35,714 nt of DNA from Flammeovirgaceae bacterium BBD 1991-12 (GCA_001657315.1 LYSV01000047.1:1-35714); one strand, 5' to 3'; shown: positions 7,462 to 15,118, numbered from the stretch's first letter. Program-made: numbers and translations. The notes: a model not told the origin generated them from the letters alone.

Positions 7462-9735
7462 TCAAGTCCAAATTATGGCAATCATACCTGTAGCTCCATC
7501 CTGTTGCAGATGTTGAACATTTGCCTCAATGCTTTTCCCTGAACCGGTCACCAGGGTTTGGCTGCCCGCCTGAAGTTCAGCTTTGTCAAAAATATCCTGC
7601 ACGGCTGATCCTACGAGCCGGCTTCTTTCAAGCCCAAGAGCTTGCGTTGCCTTTTCATTGGCATCTGCAATAGTACCATCCGGACTGCATAGAATAAAGC
7701 TGAATACTGCATTGACCGCACGCAGCCTGTCATCCGCAAACTTCACCTTCTGGTTCAGTTGCTCCTGGGTTATCTCCAGCTCCTCCATCTGCTGCCTGAG
7801 CATGGCCTCTACATCGGAGAGTTCATGATCACTTTCTTCCATCTCAGGTTTTTCAAACTCGGTGACCAGCTCTATGATCCGGGTTTCGTCCTGTGACGCA
7901 ACTACAGCAAAGCTGGACTGCATTTCCAGCTGTTCTCCTGAGCTTTTCGTCTTGGCGTACCATCCTTTCTTCACAGCCCCTTCTACAATACCCTGCCATA
8001 AACCACTCTCTGCGGCTATCCTGCTGAATGGCATATCCTTTAATTCATCCACCGAATACCCCAGACCGGAAGCATAGGGTGCATTGACGTTGATCAGTAA
8101 ACCTTCTTCTGAGAACTCAGCAATGCCAATATTGGAATTAATAGCGGACTGTTGAGCATAAAGCTCTTTTTCTGTCCTGGCCATCTCCTCCTGGGTGGCA
8201 GTGAGCTCTTCCATATTTTGCCTCATCTCCTCTTCCTGGGCCTGCATTTGTTCTGTCATCGACTGGGATTCTTCCAGCAGTATTTTGGTTTGCTGATTGG
8301 TTTTGACTCCTGAAATAGTTGACGCTATACTTTCACCGAGCTTTTCAACAAATTCTATTTCATAGGGCTGGTATTCATTAAATGATGCCAGCTCTATGAT
8401 ACCATAGATCTCCTCATTTACCATTAGTGGTACTATGAGAATAGCCTTGGGATTAGCACCACCCAAACCTGAAACTATGGTGATGTATTCGTGGGGAATT
8501 TCCAGGAGATAAGTGGTTTTCCTCTCCAGAAAGGTCTGTCCAACAAGGCCTTCCCCAGGACGTATGGTCTTCTCATCGTACTTTCTGGTATCAAAGGCAT
8601 ACAGGGCTACCAGTTCCAGATGCTGGTTATATTCGTCCTCATCGTTAAGCAGGTAAAGGCCTCCCTGATTAGAGTTTGTATAGTCAACCAGCTCAGATAT
8701 GATCCTGTTGCCAAGCTCATGCACATCTGATTCATTGGATCTCAGAATATCCACAAACCGGGTCAGGCCTTCTGTACTCCATTTTCTTTCCTTCTCTTCC
8801 TGTTGCACCTGCTTCATCTGATCCCGCATGGTAAGCAGAGCCCCTTCGAGGCTATTTTTATTCACCTCATCTTCATCCGTACCTTTGAGTTGCTCATCAA
8901 GGCTTCCCTCCCCTATCTTCTGCACGAAGGAGGTGGCATTTTTCAGGTTAACGACCAATCCGTTGAGGGTACCTGAGATCTCTCCAAGCTCATTTTTAAA
9001 GGCATAATCTGATCGTGCATCAAGATCACCGCTGCTTATTCTGACAGCTGCCGTGCCAACATCCCTGAGAGGTTCAAACAAATACCTGATCACCAAAAAA
9101 AGAACCAACACCAGAGTAAGTATATCTATTACAAGAAAGATGATCAGTGCATTCCTGATCCGGGCCTTTTTCTGATTGTTTTCGATGATCAGCACCTGCA
9201 CAAGATGCTGGCAATCATTGAGCATGGCATCATGCATTTGATTGATCAGGTCAAAAGCTTCCTGTCGCGAATTTCCGATCTGAAAATTTTCTGCTTCCAA
9301 TGCTACAGAATCTGTATCCGTTCCAATACTGCCGCTTATAAATACCTGAAGGTTCTGCCGATAACTGTGCCAGGTCTCCAGTACTCTGGTAAGGCCTGAT
9401 CTTTCCATTCCCTGGAACGGCTCGATCATCGCATCATAGCCCGGCAGTTTACCCCCGAATTCAAAAGTCTTGAAAATATTATCCTGCCTGTCCATCTGGT
9501 CACGAAGCTGTGCTCTCAGATGCTCTTCACCATCGTGGACCCGGTTGGCCAAAAGCGCAATCCGCTGGGATAACATCCTCGTTTTTCCTGCTACATCTAT
9601 CTTCTCAGATTCCCTCTGTACATTCAACCGAAAAGTGTTGATAACAAAAAAATTGATAACCGCCACAAGCGCAAGAGTTCCAAAAATAATGTAGGCCTGG
9701 GTCCTTATCCTAAGGTCTCGAAAGTCGAAATTCAT
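7462..9735 (-). CDS. Membrane sensor with PilJ-type N-domain, HAMP, GAF and two PAS domains; no output domain
   Basis: 757 residues. TM1 about 14-34; a helical sensory domain about 38-185 with the PilJ-N/NarX-like signature GKTRMLSQRIALLANRV; TM2 about 196-220; HAMP and linker about 219-300; GAF about 325-475 (RPGEGLVGQ, YITIVSGLG, YGIIELASF); Glu/Gln-rich coiled coil about 480-530; PAS about 530-630; second coiled coil about 635-665; C-terminal PAS about 665-757. It stops there: no kinase, cyclase, phosphatase or methyl-accepting domain. It is the first gene of the cheR-cheB-phosphatase-Sia cluster, and the HAMP-to-GAF linker closely resembles that of the SpoIIE protein (KIGEGSLDEQLK versus KIGEGNFDANFK). 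It may act by pairing with that protein or as CheR/CheB substrate through its coiled coils; both are inferences. Confidence 0.88.
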   Translation of the reverse strand: MNFDFRDLRIRTQAYIIFGTLALVAVINFFVINTFRLNVQRESEKIDVAGKTRMLSQRIALLANRVHDGEEHLRAQLRDQMDRQDNIFKTFEFGGKLPGYDAMIEPFQGMERSGLTRVLETWHSYRQNLQVFISGSIGTDTDSVALEAENFQIGNSRQEAFDLINQMHDAMLNDCQHLVQVLIIENNQKKARIRNALIIFLVIDILTLVLVLFLVIRYLFEPLRDVGTAAVRISSGDLDARSDYAFKNELGEISGTLNGLVVNLKNATSFVQKIGEGSLDEQLKGTDEDEVNKNSLEGALLTMRDQMKQVQQEEKERKWSTEGLTRFVDILRSNESDVHELGNRIISELVDYTNSNQGGLYLLNDEDEYNQHLELVALYAFDTRKYDEKTIRPGEGLVGQTFLERKTTYLLEIPHEYITIVSGLGGANPKAILIVPLMVNEEIYGIIELASFNEYQPYEIEFVEKLGESIASTISGVKTNQQTKILLEESQSMTEQMQAQEEEMRQNMEELTATQEEMARTEKELYAQQSAINSNIGIAEFSEEGLLINVNAPYASGLGYSVDELKDMPFSRIAAESGLWQGIVEGAVKKGWYAKTKSSGEQLEMQSSFAVVASQDETRIIELVTEFEKPEMEESDHELSDVEAMLRQQMEELEITQEQLNQKVKFADDRLRAVNAVFSFILCSPDGTIADANEKATQALGLERSRLVGSAVQDIFDKAELQAGSQTLVTGSGKSIEANVQHLQQDGATGMIAIIWT

Positions 9736-9813
9736 TTAAGCCTAACGTTAAAAAAATAGCTAAACAACGAAATTACAATTTATTGTCAAATATTAAAGTT
9801 TTACTTTAAGTAT

Positions 9814-10284
9814 CTACAGGCTTTCCTTATCAAAACAAAATGGCAGCAACATTTTCGCGTTGTCCGTGACTATCCAGTCACCATTGGGAGACTGTAGAAT
9901 AACCTGTATAGGAGAGTTTTGTTTCAGCTCATACTCCACGATCACCTGACGGCAGATGCCACAGGGGGATACAGGTCTGAAATGCGTATCAGCACGTCTT
10001 TTGGCCACCGTAGCCAGGGCCATTATCTTTTCATCGGGCAGCACCGAAGCGGTATGGAAGAGGGCCACCCTCTCTGCACACAGGCCGGCCGGATAGGAAG
10101 CATTCTCCTGGTTTGAACCAGTGATCACCTGTCCATTGCCCAGCATCAGCGCCGCGCCTACCTGATAGTTTGAATAAGGTGAATAGCTGGAAGCTGACGC
10201 TTCCATGGCCTGGGTGATGAGATTCTTGTGGGATGGATCAAGAAGATCTTTGCTTTTGTAGACCCTGAAGTCCTCTTCGTGCAT
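9814..10284 (-). CDS. cdd: Cytidine deaminase
   Basis: 156 residues, the short homotetrameric type. Zinc site: Cys69 and catalytic Glu71 in GLCAERVALF, then Cys108 and Cys111 in PCGICRQ. The substrate segment SPYSNYQVGAAL is present. It deaminates cytidine and deoxycytidine to uridine and deoxyuridine in pyrimidine salvage, in the cytoplasm. It lies 78 bases upstream of the sensor operon on the same strand, so read-through is possible, but the function is unrelated. It is divergent from the saccharopine-dehydrogenase-like gene, with 131 bases between the starts. The ATG at 10284 gives an N-terminus of usual length (MHEEDFRVYKSKDLL). Confidence 0.96.
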   Translation of the reverse strand: MHEEDFRVYKSKDLLDPSHKNLITQAMEASASSYSPYSNYQVGAALMLGNGQVITGSNQENASYPAGLCAERVALFHTASVLPDEKIMALATVAKRRADTHFRPVSPCGICRQVIVEYELKQNSPIQVILQSPNGDWIVTDNAKMLLPFCFDKESL

Positions 10285-10415
10285 TCCTGATACTAATAAA
10301 TTATGCTAACCAGGTGCAATATAACACTACATATCGGACCTTAAAATTTTATACCTGATTAATGGCGGTTAACCCTGACAATTTCTTTTAATTTGGAGGC
10401 CTCAGAGATACAACT

Positions 10416-11747
10416 ATGAAAATAATACTGGTGCTGGGCGCAGGCAGGTCTGCCCATTCTCTCATTGAATATTTACTGACAAGAGCCGAAGAAGGGCAAT
10501 GGAAAGTACGCGTAGGCGATCACTCGCTGGCGCTGGCCAGGGAAAAATGCAGGGATCACAGGCACGCCGAAACCTTTCAGTTCGATATCCTGGATGAAAC
10601 CCAGCGGCAGCAGGAGATAGCCGGAGCGGACATTGTCATCTCTATGCTACCAGCCCGGTTCCATCCCCTGGTGGCTGAACTGTGTGTGGAGCATGGCGTG
10701 AATATGGTCACAGCCTCCTACGTTTCGCCGGAAATGAAAGCGCTTGACCGGGAGGCCCGGAACAAGGGGGTCATCCTGCTCAACGAATGTGGCCTGGATC
10801 CCGGTATAGATCATATGTCCGCTATGAAGGTCATCGATAAGATCCGCGAAAACGGGGCTGATCTAACCGCCTTTGAGACATTCACCGGTGGACTGCTGGC
10901 CCCCGTGGCAGATGATAATCCATGGGAGTACAAATTCACCTGGAACCCAAGAAATGTAGTGCTGGCCGGCCAGGGGATTGTCAAGTTCATTCAGGAAAAT
11001 ACCTATAAATATATTCCGTATCACAAGCTTTTCCGCAGAACGGAGCAGGTGTATATTCCTGAATATGGATATTTTGAAGGATATGCCAACCGTGATTCCC
11101 TTAAGTATCTGGATGTTTACGGTCTCAGAGGCATCAAAACCATATACCGGGGTACCTTCAGACGGCCGGGATTTTGCCGGGCGTGGGACATCTTCGTGCA
11201 ACTTGGCGCCACTGATGATACGTATGAAATGGAAGGAGTGGATGAAATGACCCATAGGGATTTCATCAATTCATTCCTTTCCTACAACCCGCACGACTCC
11301 GTGGAGCTAAAGCTGGCCCACTACATGGGGCTTGATATAGAAGGTCCTGAAATGCATCGTCTGAGATGGGCAGGTATATTTGATCAGACACCTATCGGAC
11401 TGGACAAGGGCACACCCGCACAAGTACTGGAGCACATTCTTAAAAAGAAATGGACCCTGTCTGAAGATGACCGGGATATGATCGTGATGTGGCATAAATT
11501 TGAGTATGTGGAAAACGGAAAGGAGAGAGAAATCAACAGCACTCTGGTAGCCATAGGCGATGATGCGGTAAATACTGCCATGTCAAAGACAGTGGGACTG
11601 CCGGTAGGGATAGCCACACGCCTGATCCTGGAAGGAAAAATCAGCGAAAAGGGGGTACAGATACCTATCCAAAAAGGAATTTATGACCCTATTCTTACCG
11701 AGCTTTCCGGCCTGGGCTTTGAAATGATGGAGGAGCAGAGGAAGTAG
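10416..11747 (+). CDS. Saccharopine dehydrogenase-like oxidoreductase
   Basis: 443 residues. An N-terminal Rossmann fold begins at once with ILVLGAGRSAHSLIEYL; the second strand RVGDHS and ADIVISMLPARFHPLVAELC follow the saccharopine dehydrogenase family, as does the NECGLDPGIDHMSAMKVID motif at the junction with the C-terminal catalytic domain (FETFTGGLLAP, NPWEYKFTWNPRNVV). The family converts saccharopine to lysine or the reverse; related enzymes make carboxynorspermidine. Length and motifs fit the Bacteroidota version annotated as a saccharopine dehydrogenase C-terminal-domain protein, probably in lysine metabolism. The exact substrate is not decided by the sequence. The start is the ATG at 10416, about 15 bases after TTTGGAGGCC. 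It is divergent from cdd. No partner lysine gene lies beside it. Confidence 0.9.
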   Translation: MKIILVLGAGRSAHSLIEYLLTRAEEGQWKVRVGDHSLALAREKCRDHRHAETFQFDILDETQRQQEIAGADIVISMLPARFHPLVAELCVEHGVNMVTASYVSPEMKALDREARNKGVILLNECGLDPGIDHMSAMKVIDKIRENGADLTAFETFTGGLLAPVADDNPWEYKFTWNPRNVVLAGQGIVKFIQENTYKYIPYHKLFRRTEQVYIPEYGYFEGYANRDSLKYLDVYGLRGIKTIYRGTFRRPGFCRAWDIFVQLGATDDTYEMEGVDEMTHRDFINSFLSYNPHDSVELKLAHYMGLDIEGPEMHRLRWAGIFDQTPIGLDKGTPAQVLEHILKKKWTLSEDDRDMIVMWHKFEYVENGKEREINSTLVAIGDDAVNTAMSKTVGLPVGIATRLILEGKISEKGVQIPIQKGIYDPILTELSGLGFEMMEEQRK

Positions 11748-11772
11748 TTATTGGGTTATTAGTTATTAGTGA

Positions 11773-11814
11773 TCTCAGTGGCTCTCCGTGGTTCCCTCCG
11801 TTTTCTCTGTGGTT
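11773..11814. repeat. CTC(T/C)GTGG-type short repeat tract
   Basis: Downstream of the saccharopine-dehydrogenase-like gene lie closely spaced variants of one motif: CTCAGTGG, CTCTCCGTGG, TTCCCTCCG and CTCTGTGG. Tracts built of such CCACAGAG/CTCTGTGG units recur between genes in many bacterial genomes; I recall this from general experience and cannot show it here. The surrounding 11748-11997 also contains AT-rich TTATTAGGTTATTG-like runs (11748-11770 and 11951-11985), echoed at about 13121-13141. No gene is seen in this gap. Confidence 0.4.
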
Positions 11815-11997
11815 AAACATTTGACTACCTGGATATTAAACCTAAAACTCACGTTAACTTAATAACCATAATTTTTCCTCAGCTGATAACGATCAACAAT
11901 GGACACACAAAATCTTCTTTTTTGGTTCCGGCTTGGGGGTCTGCAGAACGCCTTAATAACTCAATTACCCAGTAACTCAATAACTATCGGCAAAGTA

Positions 11998-12666
11998 CTA
12001 AAACCGGCCGAACTTAAGGGTAAGAAAGTAGTTCATGTTCTCAAAATCACCGGAGCTGGCAAAGTCCAGGTCGAGGTCCTGTGTGAAACGCTTGCTCATA
12101 CCCAGCGCTATTCTGAAGTGCCGTGCTATGTTGATCTCTACCGCTACTCCAGGCTCTACATACCAGAATACATCATCGTCAATGATCTCTTCATCTTCAG
12201 GTTCGTTATCCTCCCAATCGTCATGAAATCCAAGCCAGCCGGCTCCCGCAGCTACGGGAAAGGTAACGTGCACTATTTCATTGGAAAACAAAATAGGCTC
12301 CAGGAACATCCCACCATATCCTCCCAGCAGTACGGCATCTCTGTCAGGCAGCAGGTTTTCAAATTCTGCAGTGGGGATGAGTCCATGCCCTTCCAGCCCT
12401 ATGGCCAGGGTCCGGTTGATGATCCATCCTCCCCGGAAACCTGCCATGATAATGGTCTCATTCTGAAAATCGGAGGAACGAAAGGAGACTGCGCCAAAAC
12501 CACCGGAATGGTATCCGTTGCCGGTCAGGGTTTTTATCCGGCCACGATGACGGTATTTTGTTTTTTTATGCTTTACGTAGGTGACCTCATCGTCATTTTC
12601 ATCCTGCGCCCATCCCGGGCAGGCGGCAAACAGGGTAATAAGAATGGTGGTAAATAAAGTTTTCAT
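11998..12666 (-). CDS. Secreted beta-rich protein, probable outer-membrane barrel, unknown function
   Basis: 222 residues from the ATG at 12666. That start gives a clean signal peptide, MKTLFTTILITLFAACPGWAQ, cleaved near residue 21. The mature part begins acidic and basic (DENDDEVTYVKHKKTKYRHRGR) and continues as alternating hydrophobic strands with many Gly and aromatics (GGFGAVSFRSS, IMAGFRGGWIINRTLAIGLEGHGL, LGGYGGMFLEP), ending in FLTLKFGRF. An aromatic C-terminal residue on a beta strand is typical of outer-membrane barrels. It resembles the small Bacteroidota beta-barrel proteins without known function. It stands alone: the plus-strand neighbours converge on it at one side and diverge at the other. 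A longer reading from 12870 is open but would bury the signal peptide. Confidence 0.75.
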   Translation of the reverse strand: MKTLFTTILITLFAACPGWAQDENDDEVTYVKHKKTKYRHRGRIKTLTGNGYHSGGFGAVSFRSSDFQNETIIMAGFRGGWIINRTLAIGLEGHGLIPTAEFENLLPDRDAVLLGGYGGMFLEPILFSNEIVHVTFPVAAGAGWLGFHDDWEDNEPEDEEIIDDDVFWYVEPGVAVEINIARHFRIALGMSKRFTQDLDLDFASSGDFENMNYFLTLKFGRF

Positions 12667-13202
12667 ATTATTTGAGTCTTTGCTGTAAAGACATCTTTGT
12701 TTGAAACAGGTTTCCACAACTTGTAAAAAATTGTTATAGGTTGATGATCCTACCGGGTTTGAATTGGCGGCTTTGATATTGAGTTTGGCATTGCAGATCG
12801 TGTTGTATGGTTTGTTCATGTTGCCGGTTGCCAGTAAACCGGTTAGGGATAAAGCCACCGCATATAACAAACGGCTACGGATGTGAACTGGTTAAAACCA
12901 GGATAGGTTAAGCACATAACCAGGCAACAAGAATCATGGCACACAAGAAAAAAGGAATACGCACGCCGACTTTCATGCAAACCGGATCCAATAAGCTTCA
13001 TAAAATTTAGCCAGAAGCCAGAAGTTGAACATTATTCCAGCTTCAAACTTCTGACTTCCGGCTTCCGACTCCCCGGCTTTCGTAGAGAGTTATCCCGATA
13101 AAGAAACGAACCTTCCCCAACCACTTAATAACCCATCCCAATACCCTCCATTCATACCAAAAGATTTTTATTTATCCGGGGAAACCCATTAATTGCAGAC
13201 CT
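12667..13202. other. Intergenic region with short inverted repeats, no gene seen
   Basis: This is 536 bases between two divergent starts. Visible elements are a 6-bp stem CTGGTT/AACCAG around an AA loop (about 12888-12901), GGTTA/TAACC at about 12906-12921, and a larger imperfect hairpin at 13009-13064 listed separately. An ATG-led extension of the minus-strand gene is open to 12870 but does not look coding. No clear TAnnTTTG promoter was found for either neighbour. Confidence 0.5.
13009..13064. repeat. Imperfect inverted repeat of GAAGCC/GGCTTC units
   Basis: The left arm (13009-13029) contains AGCCAGAAGCCAGAAG followed by TTGAA. The right arm (13042-13064) contains TTCAAACTTCTGACTTCC followed by GGCTT. 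They pair with a few mismatches around a 12-base loop. The arms are themselves made of short GAAGCC/GAAGTC repeats. The element lies about 140 bases upstream of the small plus-strand gene. It could be a dispersed repeat or a transcript hairpin; the sequence does not decide. Confidence 0.5.
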
Positions 13203-13448
13203 ATGTTCGGATGGTTTAAAAAGAAGGATAAAAAGGAGAAGTTACCACAGTTACTGGACTTAAACAACACCCCCCTGCAGGAAGGAGATATTGTAGATGC
13301 TCTGCGTTATGAGCTGGGCAAATGCCGGCTGCTTCTTGTCGATGAGGAATATATCTACGAATCTATAGATACCGGAGAGCAGGTGAGCTGGCTTAAGATG
13401 ATCGATGCTTCCACGGATAATCAAAAGGTGAAGAAGGCGAAGGAGTGA
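13203..13448 (+). CDS. Small protein of unknown function, 81 residues
   Basis: I do not recognise a named family. The N-terminus is aromatic and very basic (MFGWFKKKDKKEKLPQ). The middle is a compact alpha/beta-looking stretch: TPLQEGDIVDALRYELGK, CRLLLVDEEYIYES, TGEQVSWLKMIDA. The end is charged (NQKVKKAKE). No signal peptide, membrane segment or cysteine pair is present. The ATG at 13203 is the only good start. Composition and codon use look like real coding DNA, and small proteins of this look are frequent in Cytophagales. It has no operon partner: the next gene on either side is more than 500 bases away on the opposite strand. Confidence 0.65.
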   Translation: MFGWFKKKDKKEKLPQLLDLNNTPLQEGDIVDALRYELGKCRLLLVDEEYIYESIDTGEQVSWLKMIDASTDNQKVKKAKE

Positions 13449-13726
13449 CCGGGATTATGGAGGATTATCAGGATAAAACAGGATTGGGGGAATTGGGTAA
13501 TGATGAAGTTCTCATAGCTTCATGTAGGATCATAGTACTAGGGTATGGATGATTTGTAAGCCTCTTCTGCATTATAGCCAATATAAATTTAGGTCCGGGC
13601 GATGAAAGTAGCGTCTTTTGAGTTTAACCGGGCGGCGCCTATGCCGTTTCAGGTCATTGGCACTACTCATGCTCGACCAGTTCCGTCTCATCATTCATAG
13701 CTCATAGTCCCTTGCAGGAGATCTGA
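13449..13726. other. Intergenic region, nothing identified
   Basis: 278 bases between the small unknown gene and the 21-bp repeat array. No plausible coding frame, terminator hairpin or promoter consensus was recognised. The stretch around 13590-13650 is more GC-rich than its surroundings but shows no start codon and frame worth reporting. Confidence 0.4.
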
Positions 13727-14020
13727 GGAGGTGTAATGCCCCAACGAGCACTGTCACTTCTTTTTCCTGCGGTGGAATGATCTTTACGAGCGTTTCCACC
13801 ATTCTCCGGTGCGTTTTGGTAATTCCCACGTGCGTTTTTATGATTCCCACATGCGGTGGAAGGGTTCGGGGATGCGTTTTTGTCATTGATGCCAGCGGTG
13901 GAGTGATTACCCGATGCGTTTTAGTGGTTTTTTAGTGCGGTGGAATGATTCTTTTATGCCCTGCAACGATTCTGTACCGCGGTTTAGTGATCCTGTACCA
14001 CGTTTCAATGTTACAATCCT
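13727..14020. repeat. Degenerate 21-bp tandem repeat array, about 14 units
   Basis: From 13769 to 14020 the DNA falls into twelve consecutive units of exactly 21 bases. Most begin with GCGGTGG (13769, 13853, 13895, 13937) or GCGTTTT/GCGTTTC (13790, 13811, 13832, 13874, 13916); the last three (13958, 13979, 14000) are more diverged. Units share a central T-ATT or GATT and often a CCCAC(G/A)T end. Two weaker units precede it from 13727. Since 21 is seven codons, each frame repeats as a heptad; on the minus strand a frame open through units 1-8 reads KTHVGIT and PPHVGII-type heptads. There is no constant repeat with unique spacers, so it is not CRISPR. It could be a decaying minisatellite or a remnant coding repeat. 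Confidence 0.8.
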
Positions 14021-14338
14021 GGCTGGTGTAAAATTATGATGGGTTAAGTGATATTTTTCTTTGATTCCGGCATTCGGGTCAAATAAAAGGTAAGAAGCAA
14101 TGCCTTACAGCATGGGGTAGATTTGTTTAGGTTAAAAGAATTTTAATTATTTGCTATAAATATATTAAGTTTTTGATCTTACGCCAATATGGAGCGTGTT
14201 TTTACAGGATCATAGGGGTATTTTGAGTAGTGTCGTTGAAAGCCGCATGACAAATGCTAAATCGTTGTCACGGTTCGTTCATTCAGTCTCGTTGTAAACG
14301 AGAACGATTAAGTTTAGGTAACCATCTTTAGTGTATCA
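14021..14338. other. Intergenic region with one short hairpin
   Basis: 318 AT-rich bases between the repeat array and the toxin-antitoxin remnant. At 14287-14303 a perfect 7-bp stem TCTCGTT/AACGAGA closes a GTA loop, about 36 bases past the end of the minus-strand remnant. It lacks a following T-run, so a terminator role is uncertain. No coding frame was found. Confidence 0.4.
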
Positions 14339-14497
14339 CTATTTTTTGGATTCCCTGATTCTCCTCCTGCGATCTTCGTAATATTTCAAGACCTGTTCGG
14401 ACGTCATTCCTTCCAACTCCTTATCGATCTTATTCCGAATATCCCTCATCATTTTTACGGCATCGAAAGTTTTTTCCGTTTTTATGTTCGTTTTCAT
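14339..14497 (-). CDS. Possible separately translated antitoxin partner, 52 residues
   Basis: Inside the fused frame an ATG at 14497 begins MKTNIKTEKTFDAVKMMRD, which matches how the small partner proteins of Bacteroidota PIN toxins start. AAGAGAGAT lies about 6-14 bases ahead and could serve as a ribosome binding site. Removing one copy of the adjacent 13-bp duplication restores an ATGA overlap between toxin stop and this ATG. The product is helical and highly charged, ending YEDRRRRIRESKK. It may still be made from its own start although the toxin is broken. Its role as antitoxin rests on family context. Confidence 0.5.
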   Translation of the reverse strand: MKTNIKTEKTFDAVKMMRDIRNKIDKELEGMTSEQVLKYYEDRRRRIRESKK

Positions 14498-14500
14498 TTT

Positions 14501-14526
14501 AATATCTCTCTTGAATATCTCTCTTG
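14501..14526 (-). repeat. 13-bp tandem duplication causing a frameshift
   Basis: On the minus strand CAAGAGAGATATT occurs twice in direct succession (plus-strand copies 14501-14513 and 14514-14526). Thirteen is not a multiple of three, so the downstream frame changes. With one copy the toxin would read TPREILK followed by TGA, overlapping the antitoxin ATG. Confidence 0.9.
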
Positions 14527-14909
14527 GTGTTCTTATCTCTATCGGTTTATACCCTTTCTTCAAATTTACTGCGTTGTAAAGTCTTATTTTATCAAGGTTT
14601 ACAATATGTTTAAAGTTCCAACTCACAAGAATATCGATGTTATTTACTGTGGCTGTGGCAATGTGTTGGCAATCTACCAGACTCTTAAGTCCAACTATCT
14701 GTTCTTTTATGTATTCCCTTGAAAGAAGTTCAGATTCCTCATCAAATGTTAATTCAATTATTCTTGCCCGGGTAAGCTGTTTAAAAAATGCAATAACCTC
14801 TGTTGGTGCTCCTATCAATTCACCCTCCAGCAGGTCAGAAACTGCAATTTCAAAATAACCATCCTGTACCTGTTGGAAAAAGAGTTCCGTCCAAAATTTA
14901 AACTCCTCA

Positions 14910-14943
14910 TTTGTTTATCAACAATAAAGTGTTGATAAACAAA
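14910..14943. repeat. Perfect 14-bp inverted repeat
   Basis: TTTGTTTATCAACA (14910-14923) is followed by ATAAAG and then its exact reverse complement TGTTGATAAACAAA (14930-14943). It sits exactly where the N-terminus of the PIN toxin should be encoded, and supplies the in-frame TAA. It could be a site-specific recombination or protein-binding site, the end of an excised element, or a transcript hairpin of the toxin-antitoxin pair. Confidence 0.85.
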
Positions 14944-15006
14944 GATTTAAAACGATTTTAAGGATCGACTAATTATATATATCAATAAGAAGTTATACAT
15001 AGCAGA

Positions 15007-15096
15007 TCAATCAAAAATACTTTCAGTAATGCTTCTTCCGCTGTATAAACTCCACCCAAAATCTGCGATTGTGTAAACCACCCCAATTGGGGCTAC
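15007..15096 (-). pseudogene. Orphan copy of the Rhs toxin C-terminal tail
   Basis: These 90 bases encode the same last 29 residues as the Rhs protein (VAPIGVVYTIADFGW to the terminal SITESIFD), followed by TGA. The Rhs copy is at 15498-15587 and ends in TAA. Ten of the 29 codons differ and all ten changes are synonymous. Upstream the frame continues a few codons into unrelated residues (NTAANSRA) and then overlaps the end of the membrane-protein gene in another frame. There is no start, so it is a fragment left by recombination between toxin cassettes or alleles. It is separated from the Rhs gene by the putative immunity gene. Confidence 0.88.
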
Positions 15097-15118
15097 AGCA
15101 CGGGAATTTGCAGCTGTA

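Larger units (their letters stand above)
14339..14914 (-). pseudogene. Broken VapC-like PIN toxin fused to its antitoxin
   Basis: The frame is open from 14914 to the stop at 14339 but has no ATG or GTG; the first usable codon is TTG at 14818. Residues before that TTG are clearly PIN-like (NEEFKFWTELFFQQ, EIAVSDLLEGEL), so a start there would cut into the domain. The first conserved Asp (usual DTS motif) is missing, and TAA (14915-14917) closes the frame upstream. The rest of the PIN domain is present: Asp and His in DCQHIATA, then ILVSWNFKHIVN and IRTPRE. After TPRE the frame runs into KTFDAVKMMRDIRNKIDKE, the usual small antitoxin partner. The join is explained by a 13-bp tandem duplication (14501-14526). 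Probably a non-functional type II toxin-antitoxin remnant. Confidence 0.82.

Noticed and set aside
12667-12870. ATG-led upstream extension of the secreted protein at 11998-12666
   Set aside because: It would place 68 non-secretory residues before a good signal peptide (MKTLFTTILITLFAACPGWAQ) and its composition does not look coding.
13695-13886. A 63-residue minus-strand reading frame across the tandem array
   Set aside because: It is repeat-derived, has no ribosome binding site or conserved context, and a stop in the eighth unit closes the frame upstream. Treated as part of the repeat.
13727-14020. Possible CRISPR array
   Set aside because: Units are contiguous 21-mers without constant repeats separated by unique spacers, and no cas gene is near.
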